This document shows, piece by piece, positions 1-12,120 of a stretch of 64,000 nt of DNA. The translations under genes and the position numbers were made by a program. The number at the start of each line of letters is the position of its first letter. The first letter of the stretch is position 1. The DNA is from Excoecaria cochinchinensis (lineage: Eukaryota; Streptophyta; Magnoliopsida; Malpighiales; Euphorbiaceae). The notes under the pieces are model-generated. The model did not search any database, was not told where the DNA came from, and saw nothing but the letters and a program-made list of their open reading frames with translations. Location: the NCBI GenBank assembly GCA_947683425.1, contig CANTUQ010000073.1:13227501-13291500 (forward strand), given 5' to 3'.

Positions 1-516
1 TACCAAATCACACTTAAGTTGATTAATTCCACCCAAAACTCAGCCAAAAGAAGATGGATCAAGATAAAACAAGAGGAAGAAGAAGAAGAGAAGAGGAAGT
101 AGCGTGAGGAGGAGAGAACAGGAGAGCAAGGCAGCTAAAAATGCAGCTCTCTCTTCCTCTCTCCTTGCTATTTATACCCCTCTCTAATTCCTTACCACAT
201 GTCATCTTCCATAGGTCCAATTTAGATATTTATGTCTAATTCTCCTTTTAATCCTCCAACTTCTCATATCCTTATGCACTGATATTTTATAACTTAATAA
301 TCCTTCACACAGGCCCACATAAATAAATTTTATTCTTTCAATCATATCCGAATTCCATACTTCACAATTTTACCATTGGCCGCACTTGCCGAAAGTTTTA
401 CTTAAATCCTTAATTTGCCCATTTGGCAATACCTAACCAGTCAAATTACACAACCTTGATCACTACACATCCACAATATGCCCAAATCCTTCTATGGTAC
501 ATTTCGGGGTGTGACA
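1..516 (-). mobile_element. Terminal part of a solo LTR (J), H-like family
   Basis: The segment ends in GGGGTGTGACA, the same terminus as LTRs F, G and H. It has the same purine-rich GAAGAAGAAGAGAAGAGG tract followed by a pyrimidine run as the end of H. Read on the minus strand this is the 5' (U3) end of the LTR; the rest lies outside the window. It sits inside another LTR, whose sequence resumes at 517. Only one edge is visible, so no target-site duplication can be checked. No coding sequence is seen. Confidence 0.6.
168..178 (-). promoter_or_regulatory. TATA-like box in the LTR U3
   Basis: The minus strand reads GGTATAAATAGC about 340 bases from the LTR terminus at 516, a usual place for an LTR core promoter. 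This places most of the LTR downstream of the inferred transcription start. It is judged from sequence only. Confidence 0.45.
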
Positions 517-1097
517 CTTACCTCTTCAAACTCACTACCAAACCCTCACTATACTCTTCAAACTAATCCAAGCAAAAGCTTAACTTGAGGTCCTCAAATG
601 AAAGAGAAGAAGAAACACGAGAGGAAGAACAAAAGAAAGAGAAGAAGAACCAAAAGAAACCAAATGCAGAAAGTGAAGAACAAAAGGAAGAGGAAACCGG
701 ACCGAGTAAACCATTCAAGGTCAACAACCCCTAATTAAAAGCCACCAACTCACATTAATGACCACCAAGATGCATTTAGGTCCCCAAAACATAATTCACT
801 TAATTAATATAATGCTCTAGACCAGATGTCCATCTCCCAAAGCTGCCACATGTCCAAACTCTAATTAAAACCCACTAAAATCCAGCTTTTGATTTTTGCA
901 AGAATGTTCTGTCGCACTTGCGGCAGAACCCTTCCTCAGTCAACTTACGCATCCACTTGGCCAAACTCCTTCAAACAAATTTCTTTCCTTAATTATCTTA
1001 TATACTCTTTCAATTATGTCTTCTTTTACTCATACACTCTTAAATACTCAACTTAAAATACTGCAAATCCTACTAGGGTCCAAATCGGGTTGTTAGA
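517..1097 (-). mobile_element. Fragment of an A/C-family LTR, interrupted by J
   Basis: The sequence resembles the plus-strand 3' parts of LTRs A and C: a CTTACC..CTCTTCAAAC block, an AAAGAGAAG-rich tract, AATTAA-rich spacer, one TCTGTCGCACTTGCGGCAGA hairpin (905-924), and the terminus GGGTTGTTAGA, a decayed form of GGGTGTTACA. It abuts Copia protease remnants, so it is an insertion in that element. The other end lies beyond J and outside the window. Confidence 0.5.
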
Positions 1098-1460
1098 GAA
1101 AGCAAATTTCAATAAAGCAAGAACAAAAATAGAACTCTTAAGAAAGGTATCTCAATCCCTTGTTACATGGTCTAATGGTCTTGAATCTATCACCCACAAA
1201 GGATGAAATTCAGAGATGGATACACAAATTTCACTCACTTTTGAGTTAAAATAGTGTATCTGTTTAGGCACAATGTAGTCTTTTGCATAGTGTCATTTCT
1301 TTTGGCAATTGAAACGTTTCACTCTTTAGACATTTACCTCCTTTTTGCCTTTAGACATATAGTGATTTTGTTTTATCTTTTGCCTTTTAGGCTCTCGAGC
1401 CTTTTCCTTATCCCTAATTTTGAAACTTCTTATCTTGTTCTGGTTAGAACTCATTTTATC
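1098..1460 (-). pseudogene. Copia gag CCHC / protease remnant (element T)
   Basis: Minus-strand translation gives a basic tract followed by a degenerate zinc knuckle (RFNCQKKWHYAKDY, with the last Cys lost and one stop allowed). About 100 bases later comes WVIDSRPLDHVTRD, matching the Copia protease motif WxxDSGASxH with the SGA replaced. It is the continuation of the gag fragment at 7653-8309, from which it was separated by insertion of LTR A. The downstream part of pol is cut by the LTR fragment at 517-1097. Non-functional. Confidence 0.6.
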
Positions 1461-2926
1461 TGTAACACCCCAATACCCCTTGGGAGGATATCGAAGCGCT
1501 ATGCGAACACACACACACACACATACATGTACTATAGCGGAAGCAATAACAATAAAAATATAAGAATATTTTGGGCCAAACATATACTATTAATAAATAA
1601 TATACATATCACAAAATGTTTTATACTTATTACATAAACATCTTCGATACATGTACTGTAATACCCCAAAGTGTACCCTAGTTAGATTATAGTGTCAATT
1701 GCATGTTAGGGTGTTAATGAGATTGGATTAAGTGAGTAATTAATGGGCCAAAGGTGTAATTGAAAAAGGAAAAGTTGCAATTAAAGGATAGAATTATTAT
1801 GAGGGACTAAATGGATAAATGTCATTGAGTGAGGTGCAAATTTGGAGTGACTGGAAAGTGGAATCCACGTGTGGCTTCTTCCATGAGACAGCCAACCCAC
1901 TTGCATGCAATTTAAGAATATGAAAAGGCAGAATTGGGTTTGGTAATTCATTTTTAGGAAATCCGGGCATCTCTCTCTCCATTTTCTGAAATTCATCTCT
2001 CTCTCTTTTCATTGAGTTTAACTTGGTTTCTTAATGCTTGAATCTAGAATTTGATTTCATGTGGATTGGTTTGAAGAGTTGAACCAAGAAGGTAAGTGGA
2101 TTGTTAGTTTATGAGTATCTCTTCTTCTACTCCCTTTCTTTGAGTTGGATTTGGATTGGATTTTGAGTATGGACTAAGAGAGAGTTTATGTTTGCATTTT
2201 GTGTAAGATTTGGACAAGAGGAAAGCAAAAGGAAAGGAGAAGCTTTAGTTGAGTAAATAGTGGCCAGCACCTGCATTTTGAGGTTTGGGATACTTCTGTG
2301 TATAAGTTGTATTTACTTGAGTATGCATGTGGAATAGTTTGAATTTGTTGTGAAGTTGATGCTTGTGAATGTGACTTAAGATGATAAGTATGATAATTTG
2401 CTATGTGTTGAGATTGGAACTTTGGCATGAGTATGATGATAACCAAGTATGAACCCTAATTCTAAGTGTGATGTGTGATGAGTAATGAACCAGCTCTAAC
2501 TATTAATTTTGTTAATCTGTTTTGGAAGCCTATACTGACCCCTGTGACTTGTTTATAGTTTAAGTTGAGTTTTACAACTCCAAAAGGGGTAAGACCAATT
2601 GGATTATAACCATAAGATCCGTGGTATAAATGTCCTAGAAATAGCTCTATTGATTTGAGGACACTAAGGTCTTCAAAATTGACCATAACCATAGGTGAAA
2701 TTCTGTAGGAGGGCTTCTGGAACTAGTTGTATTCCTTTGGCCATAACTCCTTAATTTTATATCCAATTGACTTGAAAATTGTCCCATTTGAAATTTAAGA
2801 CATAGAGGAACAAATGTTGTGAGGGACCTTAGCCTAAAATTGAGTGTAAGACATCCGTTTGGACTGTACAAAATTGTGGTGTGAACCAGTCTCGAAAGTT
2901 AGCTTATGTTTTGCTTAATTTAATAT

Positions 2927-3032
2927 GTCACGGTGGCAACCAATTCATTACCACCATGACCAGTGCCCAGAGAGGGCAGAATCGCATGTAAATGGACCTC
3001 ACGGTGACAACCAACTGGTTACCACCGTGACT
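2927..3032 (+). repeat. CACGGTGG inverted-repeat array of LTR B
   Basis: Two hairpin units, each pairing a CACGGTGGCAACC-like arm with a GGTTACCACCGTGA-like arm, separated by about 40 bases. The same motif is the five-unit array of LTR F, although B otherwise belongs with A and C. Confidence 0.75.
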
Positions 3033-3677
3033 CCTCCATGTTTTGTCTATTTAGGGTGTTTTTCTTCCCGAAATGCACTCGAACTTCACCACGAGTTCCC
3101 ATGACTTGTCCAATACATATTTATCATTGTAAGATGAGTATCTTAGCATGATGAATTATGCATACTATATATATATAAATATGTAAGAGCTATAAGTGTT
3201 CTAAGTGTGATGAATTAAGTATGTGAATGCGAATATGATAAATCGTGAATGCGAATATGATAAATCATGAATGCGAATGCTATAGTTTTGAATGCGAATA
3301 TGTATAGTCTTGAATATGAATGCGTACAACAAGAATGTGAAGGTGTATAGGTCTAAATGTGAATGCGTATAACCATGAACGTGCTAATGCATATATATGA
3401 GTATATCCATGTGTAAATTAAGTATGATAAATCATGAATGATGATGCATATTAACAAGCATATATTTTAAATATCTTGAGCATGGCGAACCATGTATGCA
3501 ATGATATGCATATAGAGTTACATGTGAATGAGTTTAGAATGACATGTATGTATGTATAGTAAGATATGAAGTAGATTACATGACTAGCATGGGTTTAAGT
3601 AAATGTATATGAATGACCATACATGTTTTGATATGGGATAATGGTTATAAGCCTTAGATGCTCATACAAGTGAATAG

Positions 3678-3691
3678 ATAGGCATGCCTAT
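3678..3691. repeat. 14-bp perfect palindrome in LTR B
   Basis: ATAGGCATGCCTAT, identical to the palindromes in the D LTRs and K. In B's sense orientation it is followed by the small-hairpin chain. Confidence 0.85.
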
Positions 3692-4391
3692 AAAGGGTTA
3701 GATGATTTGCAGCTGCTAGATGTTTGGCACTGACGGGTGTCTATATGTTTGGTATCGACGGATGTCTAGATGTTGATACTTAAAGGATCTAGATGTTTGG
3801 GACTACGGTCTCTAGATGGCTTGAGACTATGGTCTCTAGATGTTCTGGTACCATTACTTGGTATCTACATGTACCCGTATCCACTTATGTTATGACAATG
3901 GGCTAAATGTAAAATGTGAAAGTATATGAATTGATGTTAAATGTACACGAGATGATACTATTATATGTATAAGAAATGATGTCTATATGTACGAGAGACG
4001 TATAAATGTTAAGAAGCTATAGTACATGGCTAGAGAAGCATATGACTATCGCATATCTGAAACGTTTATATGAGCTTACATGTATATGAGAAGTTACTAT
4101 TTGTACAAGATATGCTATAAGTATGCTTTTACGCTTATATGTATATAAATGGACATGATATTATATGTTATATGAGCTGATAGTTAGAGTTAGAAGAATA
4201 TGAGCATGATATAAGTTACATGAGATTAGTAAATATGTTATGAAGCATGTTGATAAAATGTTTAGTATGTTACAAGTATGGTAAATGCTATTTACTTTTT
4301 ATGCTCTTATTGATTGGCATATCGACTATTGATATGCTTTGATGATTATGTTTATGACTTCGTTAGAAGTCTTTTATGTGTGATATCCCCA

Positions 4392-4426
4392 CTAAGCGAT
4401 TTCGCTTAGCACGGGTGTTTTCCCGT
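4392..4426 (+). repeat. Double hairpin (block 1) of LTR B
   Basis: CTAAGCGATTTCGCTTAG (7-bp stem) is followed at once by ACGGGTGTTTTCCCGT (5-bp stem). The context CCCCA-stem is shared with A, C, D, F, G, H and K read on their sense strand. Confidence 0.85.
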
Positions 4427-5025
4427 GTAGGTTTACAGGTTCAGTGGGTTGCACATCTGCAAGGTCATGGCCACTAGGAGTATATTGAAGTCTTTTTGCA
4501 TATGGCATAGTTTTGTATACATGCTCTAGCGTTTTGTATAGCTTGGCATATGTAATTGTAAAACGACTTTTGTATAGGACATATATATGGCAAAGCAATT
4601 TTGTATAAGATATGTGAACGAAAAGTAAATGTAAAGTAAATGTTATAATGTAAAAGAACAGTTTCATTTTGAATTATATAAATGAATATAAGAGTTTACT
4701 TTTTGGCATGTTTTAGTTATATTAAAGACGATTATTCCGCTGCATGTGATTGTATGATTTTATCTTCGCTTCTGCATGAGTGTTCTGTATGTGCATGCAT
4801 TGTGGCGACCTAATATCCTCCCAAGGGGTATTGGGGCGCTACATGTACCATACAGTTAACATTTACATATCGATACTATACTTCTCTATATACATAATGA
4901 TGTTACTCAAAATCTAAGAAACTCTATCTAGTACAAAAAGATTTCTATAAAAGCTCCTAGTGGCCTTGACCTGTAGATGTGCACCCTCTGATCCAATCCT
5001 GAAAACCTACACTAGAAAAACACTC

Positions 5026-5050
5026 GTGCTAAGTGATAACGCTTAGTGGG
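5026..5050 (-). repeat. Double hairpin (block 1) of LTR A
   Basis: GTGCTAAGTGATAACGCTTAGTGGGG. The main stem has one changed base relative to LTR C. The neighbouring ACTAG..CTCGT arm is partly decayed. Confidence 0.75.
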
Positions 5051-5610
5051 GATAAACAGAAGTAAAAGACTTCGAACGAAATCACAAATATATCACATGC
5101 ATATCACTAGTCATGTCATTCACAAATAACCATATACACAACCTTGTAACAAATAACATTCACTCTAATCAGTTCCATGTGCAAAAATCCAAGTATAGCA
5201 AACAATGGCGATATCATGTCATACTATGTTCATATTCATATACAAGTCTCTACTATATTCATATCATGCTATATTCATGTCATGCTATATTTAAATGCAA
5301 ATATCCAAGCAATATGGCAAAATAATAGCGATATCATGCCATGCTATGTTCATGTATATCTATACGAATCTCTATACATATGCAAGTCTCTGCTACACTT
5401 CTTATACACTACAGATCATACAGTAGCCCGAGAAACACGACAAAGCATAAAGTAGCCTGAATTCTCATTAATTGTGGATACGAGAGCACTACAAAATAGA
5501 AGACCGAAGTCTCAAAACATTCTCTCTATCTCTATTAAAATGACCATCTCGGAGGTCGGCCGCTTAGCCCAAACGGGGCCGTCATGGGCAGCGGCACTCG
5601 ATATCCCTTT

Positions 5611-5624
5611 ATAAGCATGCTTAT
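5611..5624. repeat. 14-bp palindrome of LTR A
   Basis: ATAAGCATGCTTAT is a perfect palindrome. Compared with ATAGGCATGCCTAT in other families, both symmetric positions have changed together, as compensatory change would predict. Confidence 0.85.
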
Positions 5625-5860
5625 CTATACACTACTCTGACCATTCAGGCTTGACTCAATAACTCAAAATAGAATACTTAATACTACCAGGATCATAATT
5701 CAAAATACTATCATGTCAATATATTTACCAATACAGAACTCTAATTATAATTTAAAGGAGGAACAAGTAAGTATACACTATGCACTAGGGAGAAAACATG
5801 CAAAGCAAGACAGAAGAAAACATTTTTCAGAAATAGAGCACAATGGGAAAGGGTTCATTG

Positions 5861-6262
5861 TTGTGATCGCGACAAAAATTCTCGCCCGCGATAGAAGCCA
5901 GATTGCACAAAGACTCTATATACTATACCCAAATGCATTACAATAACTCAAGCATTAAACAATAATCAATATCACATGGCATGTCGTGTTCAATACTAAC
6001 TCTTCTGCCGTGGCATTATATACCCAGATAACTAATTTTATAATCATTTGATAAACCTAAACATGCATGGTATAGACCCCGGAATTGTTTCGGTGTAATA
6101 TGCGTTCAATTCGGGAAGAAAAACACATAAAAATATACAAATTAGTTGAGGGTAAAGGTGGGGAATTGATTCATGCCAACCATGGGCTCTAAATCAAGAG
6201 GACAATCACTTTGCTGACCTATTCTATCGCGTTCATGACCCTTGTCGCGCTCGCGACAGAAG
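5861..6262. repeat. TCGCGA-type hairpins of LTR A
   Basis: Two sites, 5861-5899 and 6223-6262. The second contains TGTCGCGCTCGCGACA, an 7-bp stem with a 2-base turn. A third site at 7445-7482 lies close to the LTR end. The same motif recurs in C, D, G and the 25306 segment. Confidence 0.75.
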
Positions 6263-7652
6263 GCTCCATCAGGAACCTCCACGAGACTGCTTCTCACCTC
6301 AAACTTGTATCACCTAAAAAAACATATAAACGTCATTTTTAGGAAAAATGTACTTATTAACAAATTTTCCCTAGGAATTTATCTTTCAAATGGAACAATT
6401 TTCAGGTCAAATGGACATTTATAACGTCAGATATCATCTACACAATCTGAACTGCTCAAATGAACTGGCGAAAGTAGAGACACCTCTATTTTGGCCAATT
6501 TCCAGGGTCTTAGAGCAAGAAATTGCTCAAGGTCATTTATGAGACTTTTATAGGTATTGAAGTCATGGTTCTAAAGGATCAACAAGCACTCAATTTAGAG
6601 GTATAACACTCCACTTATGACGAAAATACTTCATAGAGGTCAGATGCAAAATGAACAGAATTTGTCAAAAACAAACTTTATCATCAACACACACACAAAT
6701 GATCAAGTCACATACTCATAAACATATATACACACATATATCATAAACATATATACACATATATCACAAAAACACCGCAAGCAATCAAAATGAACCAAAA
6801 TTAAAATCACACACAATCCCGACCTTCGAATAGCTTGACCACGTCTCTCTAATCGGTTCCAATCCTCTCCTTGCCTTTGTCCAATTTCTTATCCACAGCT
6901 TCAACAAATCATACAAAACAATCCAAGAATCAACCCTTTAATTTCACTTTAAATCAAAATAAAACCCAGAAGAAGAAGACCAATACTATCAAAATCACAC
7001 TACTTACCCTTTTCTCAAGAACCAATCAACCCTTATCTCACTCTCTTCAAACCATTCCAAGTGGCTAACTCACTTAAAGAGCAAAGTAAATGAAGAATAA
7101 AAGGAAAAGAAATGGCAAGAAAAGGGACACGGCAAAACTAAGAGCAAAGAGAGAAGAAAATGAAGAGCAAAGGGCCAAAAGCAGAAAATGAAAGAAAGAA
7201 CAAAGGCTGAAGGCAAAACAACGTGGGAAAGAGAGCAAATCAGCTGGTCAACCCTCATCCAAAATCAATTACCCAACTTAATGCCACCTAAAAGCCTTTA
7301 ATGCCACTTACCACATTTAATTGCTCAAAATAAAACACATGCCAAGTGTCCATTCCCTACGATGCCACTTGTTAAACTCCTATGCCGCCACGTGTCTGAT
7401 TAACATCAAATGAACCCAACTCAAATAGGCTTCCCGTTAAGCATTCTGTCGCTCCCGCGATACTGTCGTACTCACGACAGAACCCACACACAAACCACTA
7501 TCTTCATCTTCTCAAAACAATTTTCTTCTAGCAAAACTTTTAACCTTAACCAACTTGGAAACTCATTCAAATACACTCTCTTATACACACAAACTCTTGA
7601 ATTACATAACAAAAATTCTGAAATTCTTCTAAGGCCGAATTGGGTCGTTACA

Positions 7653-8309
7653 CTATCATAACATGACTGTGCCATATGCACTATGGCATTGACCTTAATC
7701 ACTGCCAAATAGTCCTTTTCAAGCTCCGAATGAGAAGCAACATCCTCAAATGTCTTAATGCTTGTCCACTTGAGTTAGTTGCATCTTCATGTGCTCTCAA
7801 CTCTTGGATAAGGAATAGATAACAGCCTGGACCTGCTGCTCGTCAGTCAACGTATGACCAACCTTACTAAACTCACTTATTCCTTTCATTTCTCATAGAT
7901 ATTTTCGCATCGGTATGATCAAACTTCTTCTGACAAGTATCAAATTTGATCATTAATGATCAAAACTTAGTCAGAGTCACACCTCCAAACCTTTCCTACA
8001 AAGCGATCCATAAATCCATTGCATTTTGATACTTGTGGAACTGCTTAATGATGTCATCATCCATCGCACTGAGCAAGATGATGCGACCAGTGGAATTTTC
8101 TTTTTTCATGCCACATAGGCATCTCAGTCTCGTCTATGCTGGGATGTAGTGCCATCCTCAGGTTCAGCCATAATCGAACTTAAGCCTTCAAGAGCCTCTT
8201 GCTCTTCAAGCACATACTAGATGTTCATATTCCAGATTTCATAGTTGTCACCATTCAGCTTAATATCTTTATTAAGTTCGGCAACAATTGACTTGAAAGC
8301 AGTATCCAT
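7653..8309 (-). pseudogene. Copia gag N-terminal region (element T)
   Basis: The minus-strand reading from the ATG at 8307-8309 begins MDTAFKSIVAELNK and continues into LNGDNYEIWNMNI, the conserved start of plant Copia gag proteins (LxGxNYxxW). In-frame stops and frame changes follow within about 60 codons, so it is dead. The distal part (CCHC and protease) lies at 1098-1460, on the far side of LTR A. Its leader is probably 8310-9201, cut by element D. The clade was not determined. Confidence 0.65.
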
Positions 8310-9201
8310 TAGGATATTCTGATCTCAAATGGAACAATGTTGCACAATTTTTAAAAGAGATAAGGCAATACATGCTATTTACTATGCATCTAAAATAATG
8401 ACCTAGTAAAGTTTTCTATTAGGCTTTAATTCGAAAAGGCTACTTACAGTATCCAATTACCCTCTAAGTCCTAATACCCAATCTTACAAGTTAAAATTTC
8501 ATGCATAGTAAATTTGAATTATTAGATTATCAAGTTCTCAAACTTATAAGGGGATTTTTAATAAGTCTCAACTTAATCAATATGCAATCATTTTACTCAT
8601 AAAATATTGCAAGGCAATTAACAATTAAAATAAACACATTTATTATAAAGTTAAAAGCTATCAAAATAAATAAACGCATTTATTCAACCAATAGATAAAA
8701 TCCAATAACCCATAAATAAGACACTCATGTCAAATAATAATAGGAAAACATAAATCCTATTTAATAAGAAAACAAACGCTAACTAAAATTGACACTCATA
8801 CTCATGTCAACTAATCTAGAAGTCTAGATTTCCATGAAATCTTCCTTGACAATGGGATTGATTCTTTGACCATCTTCATCAATTCATTAGGTAACTCATA
8901 AGTTCATTGATGAAGCCATAGACGATGCACACTACGTCCACTTCTCAATTTCATCACAGATGTGTTGCTCCTCAATACTCCCTTTTTGGCAACTCTAACC
9001 AAAAAAGTAGAAAATAGATTTTCTATAAAATCTATCTCATATGAACTAAGTAATTTCCAATAACTTTCTTAGTTCTGGATGATATTCTTATGAGTTAGCC
9101 AACACATTAACCAATACTCTATCATCCCTTTGTTACTCAGGCCACTAATCTAAATGCATTGTTGCATTTGTTCTTGCACATGTACTTTATGATGCACTAT
9201 T
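8310..9201 (-). other. Probable leader of Copia element T, no gene
   Basis: This AT-rich stretch lies immediately upstream of the Copia gag start and has no long open frame. It ends at the target site CTATT where element D inserted; the same five bases resume at 25110. No primer-binding site was recognised here. Confidence 0.4.
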
Positions 9202-9839
9202 TGTAACAACCCATTCCAATCCACTCGCATAGCTTTGCTACGGTAGTTGGAAATGGTTGCTACGACACACAACACATGCATAACACGTACTAAAAATACC
9301 ATCATACAACATTCCACGCCAATTAATTTCGTTCACATGCAGCGGAAGACATTCAATTCGCATACATAATCCCACATAATTCGATTAAATTACATCCCAT
9401 GCCGAGTTATATAATAAAAATTACATGCCATCATAGTCTAAAAATTACATATCTCTATTACACCATAATCAAAACCTACACTAGGAATCGGAACCTAATG
9501 TGTTGGTCAACCAAAAAGTGGGGACGTCCTCCAGATCACTTCGCTGACGAACCTGCACGGATCGAGAACCTGTGCTCAATGATAACGCTTAGTGGACAAA
9601 CAACAACAATATTCACAATATTCATGCCAATGCATATATATATGGATCATCAATTAAGCATAGTATACATGGCAGTCATTCATATTTTGTATTGAACATG
9701 CTTGCATCAACATTGATAAGTACACTATTGGCTATCATAAAACATATCAAGATGTTATAACATGTGTCATATAAATTCATGTTAGGAATAACGCATCGTA
9801 TTAACCCTATCGTATCACATAGCATCATATAGATATATG

Positions 9840-9844
<5 letters not shown>

Positions 9845-9894
<50 letters not shown>
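9845..9894. repeat. (AT)n microsatellite in the D 3' LTR
   Basis: About 25 AT units. It lies at the position equivalent to 22919-22979 in the 5' LTR. Short open frames of alternating Y/I over both runs are artefacts. Confidence 0.95.
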
Positions 9895-9896
<2 letters not shown>

Positions 9897-9965
9897 CAAT
9901 GTAACTCATTTAATTATTAAGCCTTACCTGCATTTCAATGACGCGGATAATTAGGTATCGCATTA

Positions 9966-10117
9966 GTACTTGAGAGTACATAAAACACAATTGTATCCGT
10001 AGATACACATTTATCGCATTGGTACCCGAAGGTACAGAAATAATCAATAAGATAACATAATTTCGCATTGAGCAATCCAGATCGGATTCAAATCGTATTA
10101 ATGATTCCAAAGGAATC
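9966..10117 (-). repeat. Five-hairpin chain of the D 3' LTR
   Basis: Five small inverted repeats in a row: GTACTTGAGAGTAC (9966-9979), GTATCCGTAGATAC (9993-10006), GTACCCGAAGGTAC (10022-10035), AATCCAGATCGGATT (10074-10088) and GATTCCAAAGGAATC (10103-10117). Each has a 5-6 bp stem and a 3-5 base loop. The palindrome follows 30 bases later. The homologous region of the 5' LTR (about 23050-23200) has the same order with some decay. Confidence 0.85.
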
Positions 10118-10147
10118 GAACGCATTTGGCTGCAGCACTTAGACCCT

Positions 10148-10161
10148 ATAGGCATGCCTAT
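10148..10161. repeat. 14-bp palindrome of the D 3' LTR
   Basis: ATAGGCATGCCTAT, followed by the shared words CTATCCACTA and GCAGGCTA. Confidence 0.85.
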
Positions 10162-10484
10162 CTATCCACTACTTGACTTGCAGGCTATATTATTAGTCCA
10201 GTTATTTTGATTGTCATAGCAAGTATAACATTATTGTAGTATTCAATTATCCACCATCACATTGTTCACATACACTGTAGCTCACATCATAATTACTTCA
10301 TCATGGCATATGCATAAGGTCATACATATATATGTATATGCATACTAAAGATAAATCTCATATAAATGTATTCATAATCACATGCCAATAATAAGATTGA
10401 GATCATATTCATGCTTAAATATCATTCATACATATTGATTTAAAAAGAATTTTGGCATAAAGAAAACATTTCAAGCATGCTGGA

Positions 10485-10645
10485 GTGTCGCGCTCACGAC
10501 AGACTCGACCTTCTGCTTCTGTCGCTCCCACGACAAAACACAGCCCTCGCCTCTGTCGCACTTGCGCGCTGGCACGATTGAAGCCTGCCTCACCAAATAG
10601 AGCATTCTGTCGTGGTCGCGACCCTTGTCGCTCTCGCGACAGAAC
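10485..10645. repeat. TCGCGA-type palindrome array, D 3' LTR
   Basis: Five to six units of TGTCGC..GCGACA type with spacers, for example TTGTCGCTCTCGCGACAG near 10628. It is longer than the homologous array in the 5' LTR (23571-23660). Confidence 0.8.
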
Positions 10646-12120
10646 AGGAATTTCTCATTCCTTGCTCTACCATCTTCACTTCCCATGCCCCATTTACACT
10701 CCTACTTGCATACAACTGCCATAGCCTATTCTAAACTCATTATTTGCCAACATAATCTATTATCCATTTATTTATTTACATGTTATGAGTTCAATGACAC
10801 CATTTTCATCAATTAAAATCTCATATTCTATGAGCTATGGCTAATGCAACCCCACCTGCTCCAAAAGCCTCCTATCACATTAGTCTAATTTATGTACATT
10901 AATTTGAAGACCATACTGCCCCCAATCAACATGATTGCCTTTACACTTTATAATTACTTTACTTAAGAATGAAACTCTTATGTCCAATTTAAAGATAAAC
11001 CTAAACTTTGCAAGTTACATGCTCACACAATTTCGCAAGTTACCCTACCAAAACCAGATTCTATTAGCATAGTGGACACATTTAGCTTACCAATTTTTTT
11101 ACGACACCCCCTAAATACACATATTACTACCCAAAACTCACTATTCTCTCGGCAATGCCCATTCCATCAAACATAAAAACACTACATAAGCATAGTTCAA
11201 ATTCAAGTATTCAATACAAGGCAACATGATAGATAACCCATCACAACCACAATTTCATCATCACATGCAACTTTCAATTTCTATGCATTTAAATCACATA
11301 ATCTTAACTCATGCTTTATTATTAAAACACACACACAATACAATGTTTCTCAAACCTCAAATCCTTTGTTCCTCTAAAGAATGACTTGGTGCTTGTCTCA
11401 CCCACCTTGGCTTTCCCTTTATCCCTCTTTGGTTCTACCACTACATCCAAAATCTAATTTTCAGAAATGGGATACAAGAATCAAAACCCCATTTATTCAA
11501 AATTTGGATTAAGAAGGAGTAGAAGAAGAGGACTAAGTTAAAAAGATCACTAACCTTACTAGGATGATGGAGCACACATGCAAACTCTTTTAGACTCACA
11601 AATGCAGCAGAAAAATAAACTTGATGGGATGAGGAAGAAGAACCGAAGAAGAAGATGCAGAAAATGTGAAAGAGAGAGAGAGGAAAGAAAGAAAAAGAGA
11701 AAGGGAAAAGAGTGGGGAGAGGGGAGGCAGCTGCCCCTCATGCAGCCACTCACTGCACTTCTCTCTCCTACATGCAGCCACTTACTGCACTTCTCTCTCC
11801 TACATGTAGCCATAGGATGTTATTCTCTCTCCCTCATGCATGGTCCTAGTTGGAAATGCATAAATGATTCATGGGCTCCATTTAAAATCTGCCCACAAAT
11901 GCAAATCTGGTCCTTAAGCCCAATTAACCCATCTTAATGTTATCTAAGCCCACTTACACTTAATCATGCTCTTTTACATTTTGGTCACCTAAACAAATTT
12001 TATTAATGCAATTAAGTCCTCAATTAACACATATAAATCTGGATTTTTGAATTCCACCAAATAAAATTCACCAATTAACAAAATTAGACACATAATACTC
12101 CTAGGGTGACATTTGGGCTA

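Larger units (their letters stand above)
1657..4843 (+). mobile_element. Solo LTR B nested in A, opposite orientation
   Basis: It starts TGTAATACCCC and ends GGGGCGCTACA. The flanks are exact 5-base duplicates TGTAC (1652-1656 and 4844-4848), and joining A across them restores the sequence seen intact in LTR C. The reverse complement starts like A and C, so B belongs to the same family but lies on the other strand. It is 3187 bp with no internal coding domain. It carries the hairpin chain (about 3725-3870), the palindrome (3678-3691) and the double hairpin (4392-4426). Its upstream array is CACGGTGG-type, unlike A and C. Confidence 0.85.
1461..7652 (-). mobile_element. Solo LTR A with nested LTR B
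   Basis: It starts TGTAACACCCCAATACCCC and ends GGGTCGTTACA, with flanking 5-base copies TTATC (1456-1460) and CTATC (7653-7657), a 4/5-match target-site duplication. Removing B and its duplicated target leaves about 3.0 kb. There is no internal domain, PBS or PPT, so it is read as a solo LTR. The start matches LTR C closely and the internal order is the same: double hairpin near 5029, palindrome 5611-5624, TCGCGA hairpins 5861-5899 and 6223-6262, and a last one at 7445-7482. The minus strand is taken as the sense strand by comparison with element D. Confidence 0.8.

Noticed and set aside
9676..9909. Open frame with poly-YI over the AT run
   Set aside because: Translation of an (AT)n microsatellite; the same artefact occurs at 22768-22992.
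11578..11937. 119-codon Arg/Lys-rich open frame
   Set aside because: A purine-rich tract in the D 3' LTR; no domain, and the homologous part of the 5' LTR does not keep the frame.
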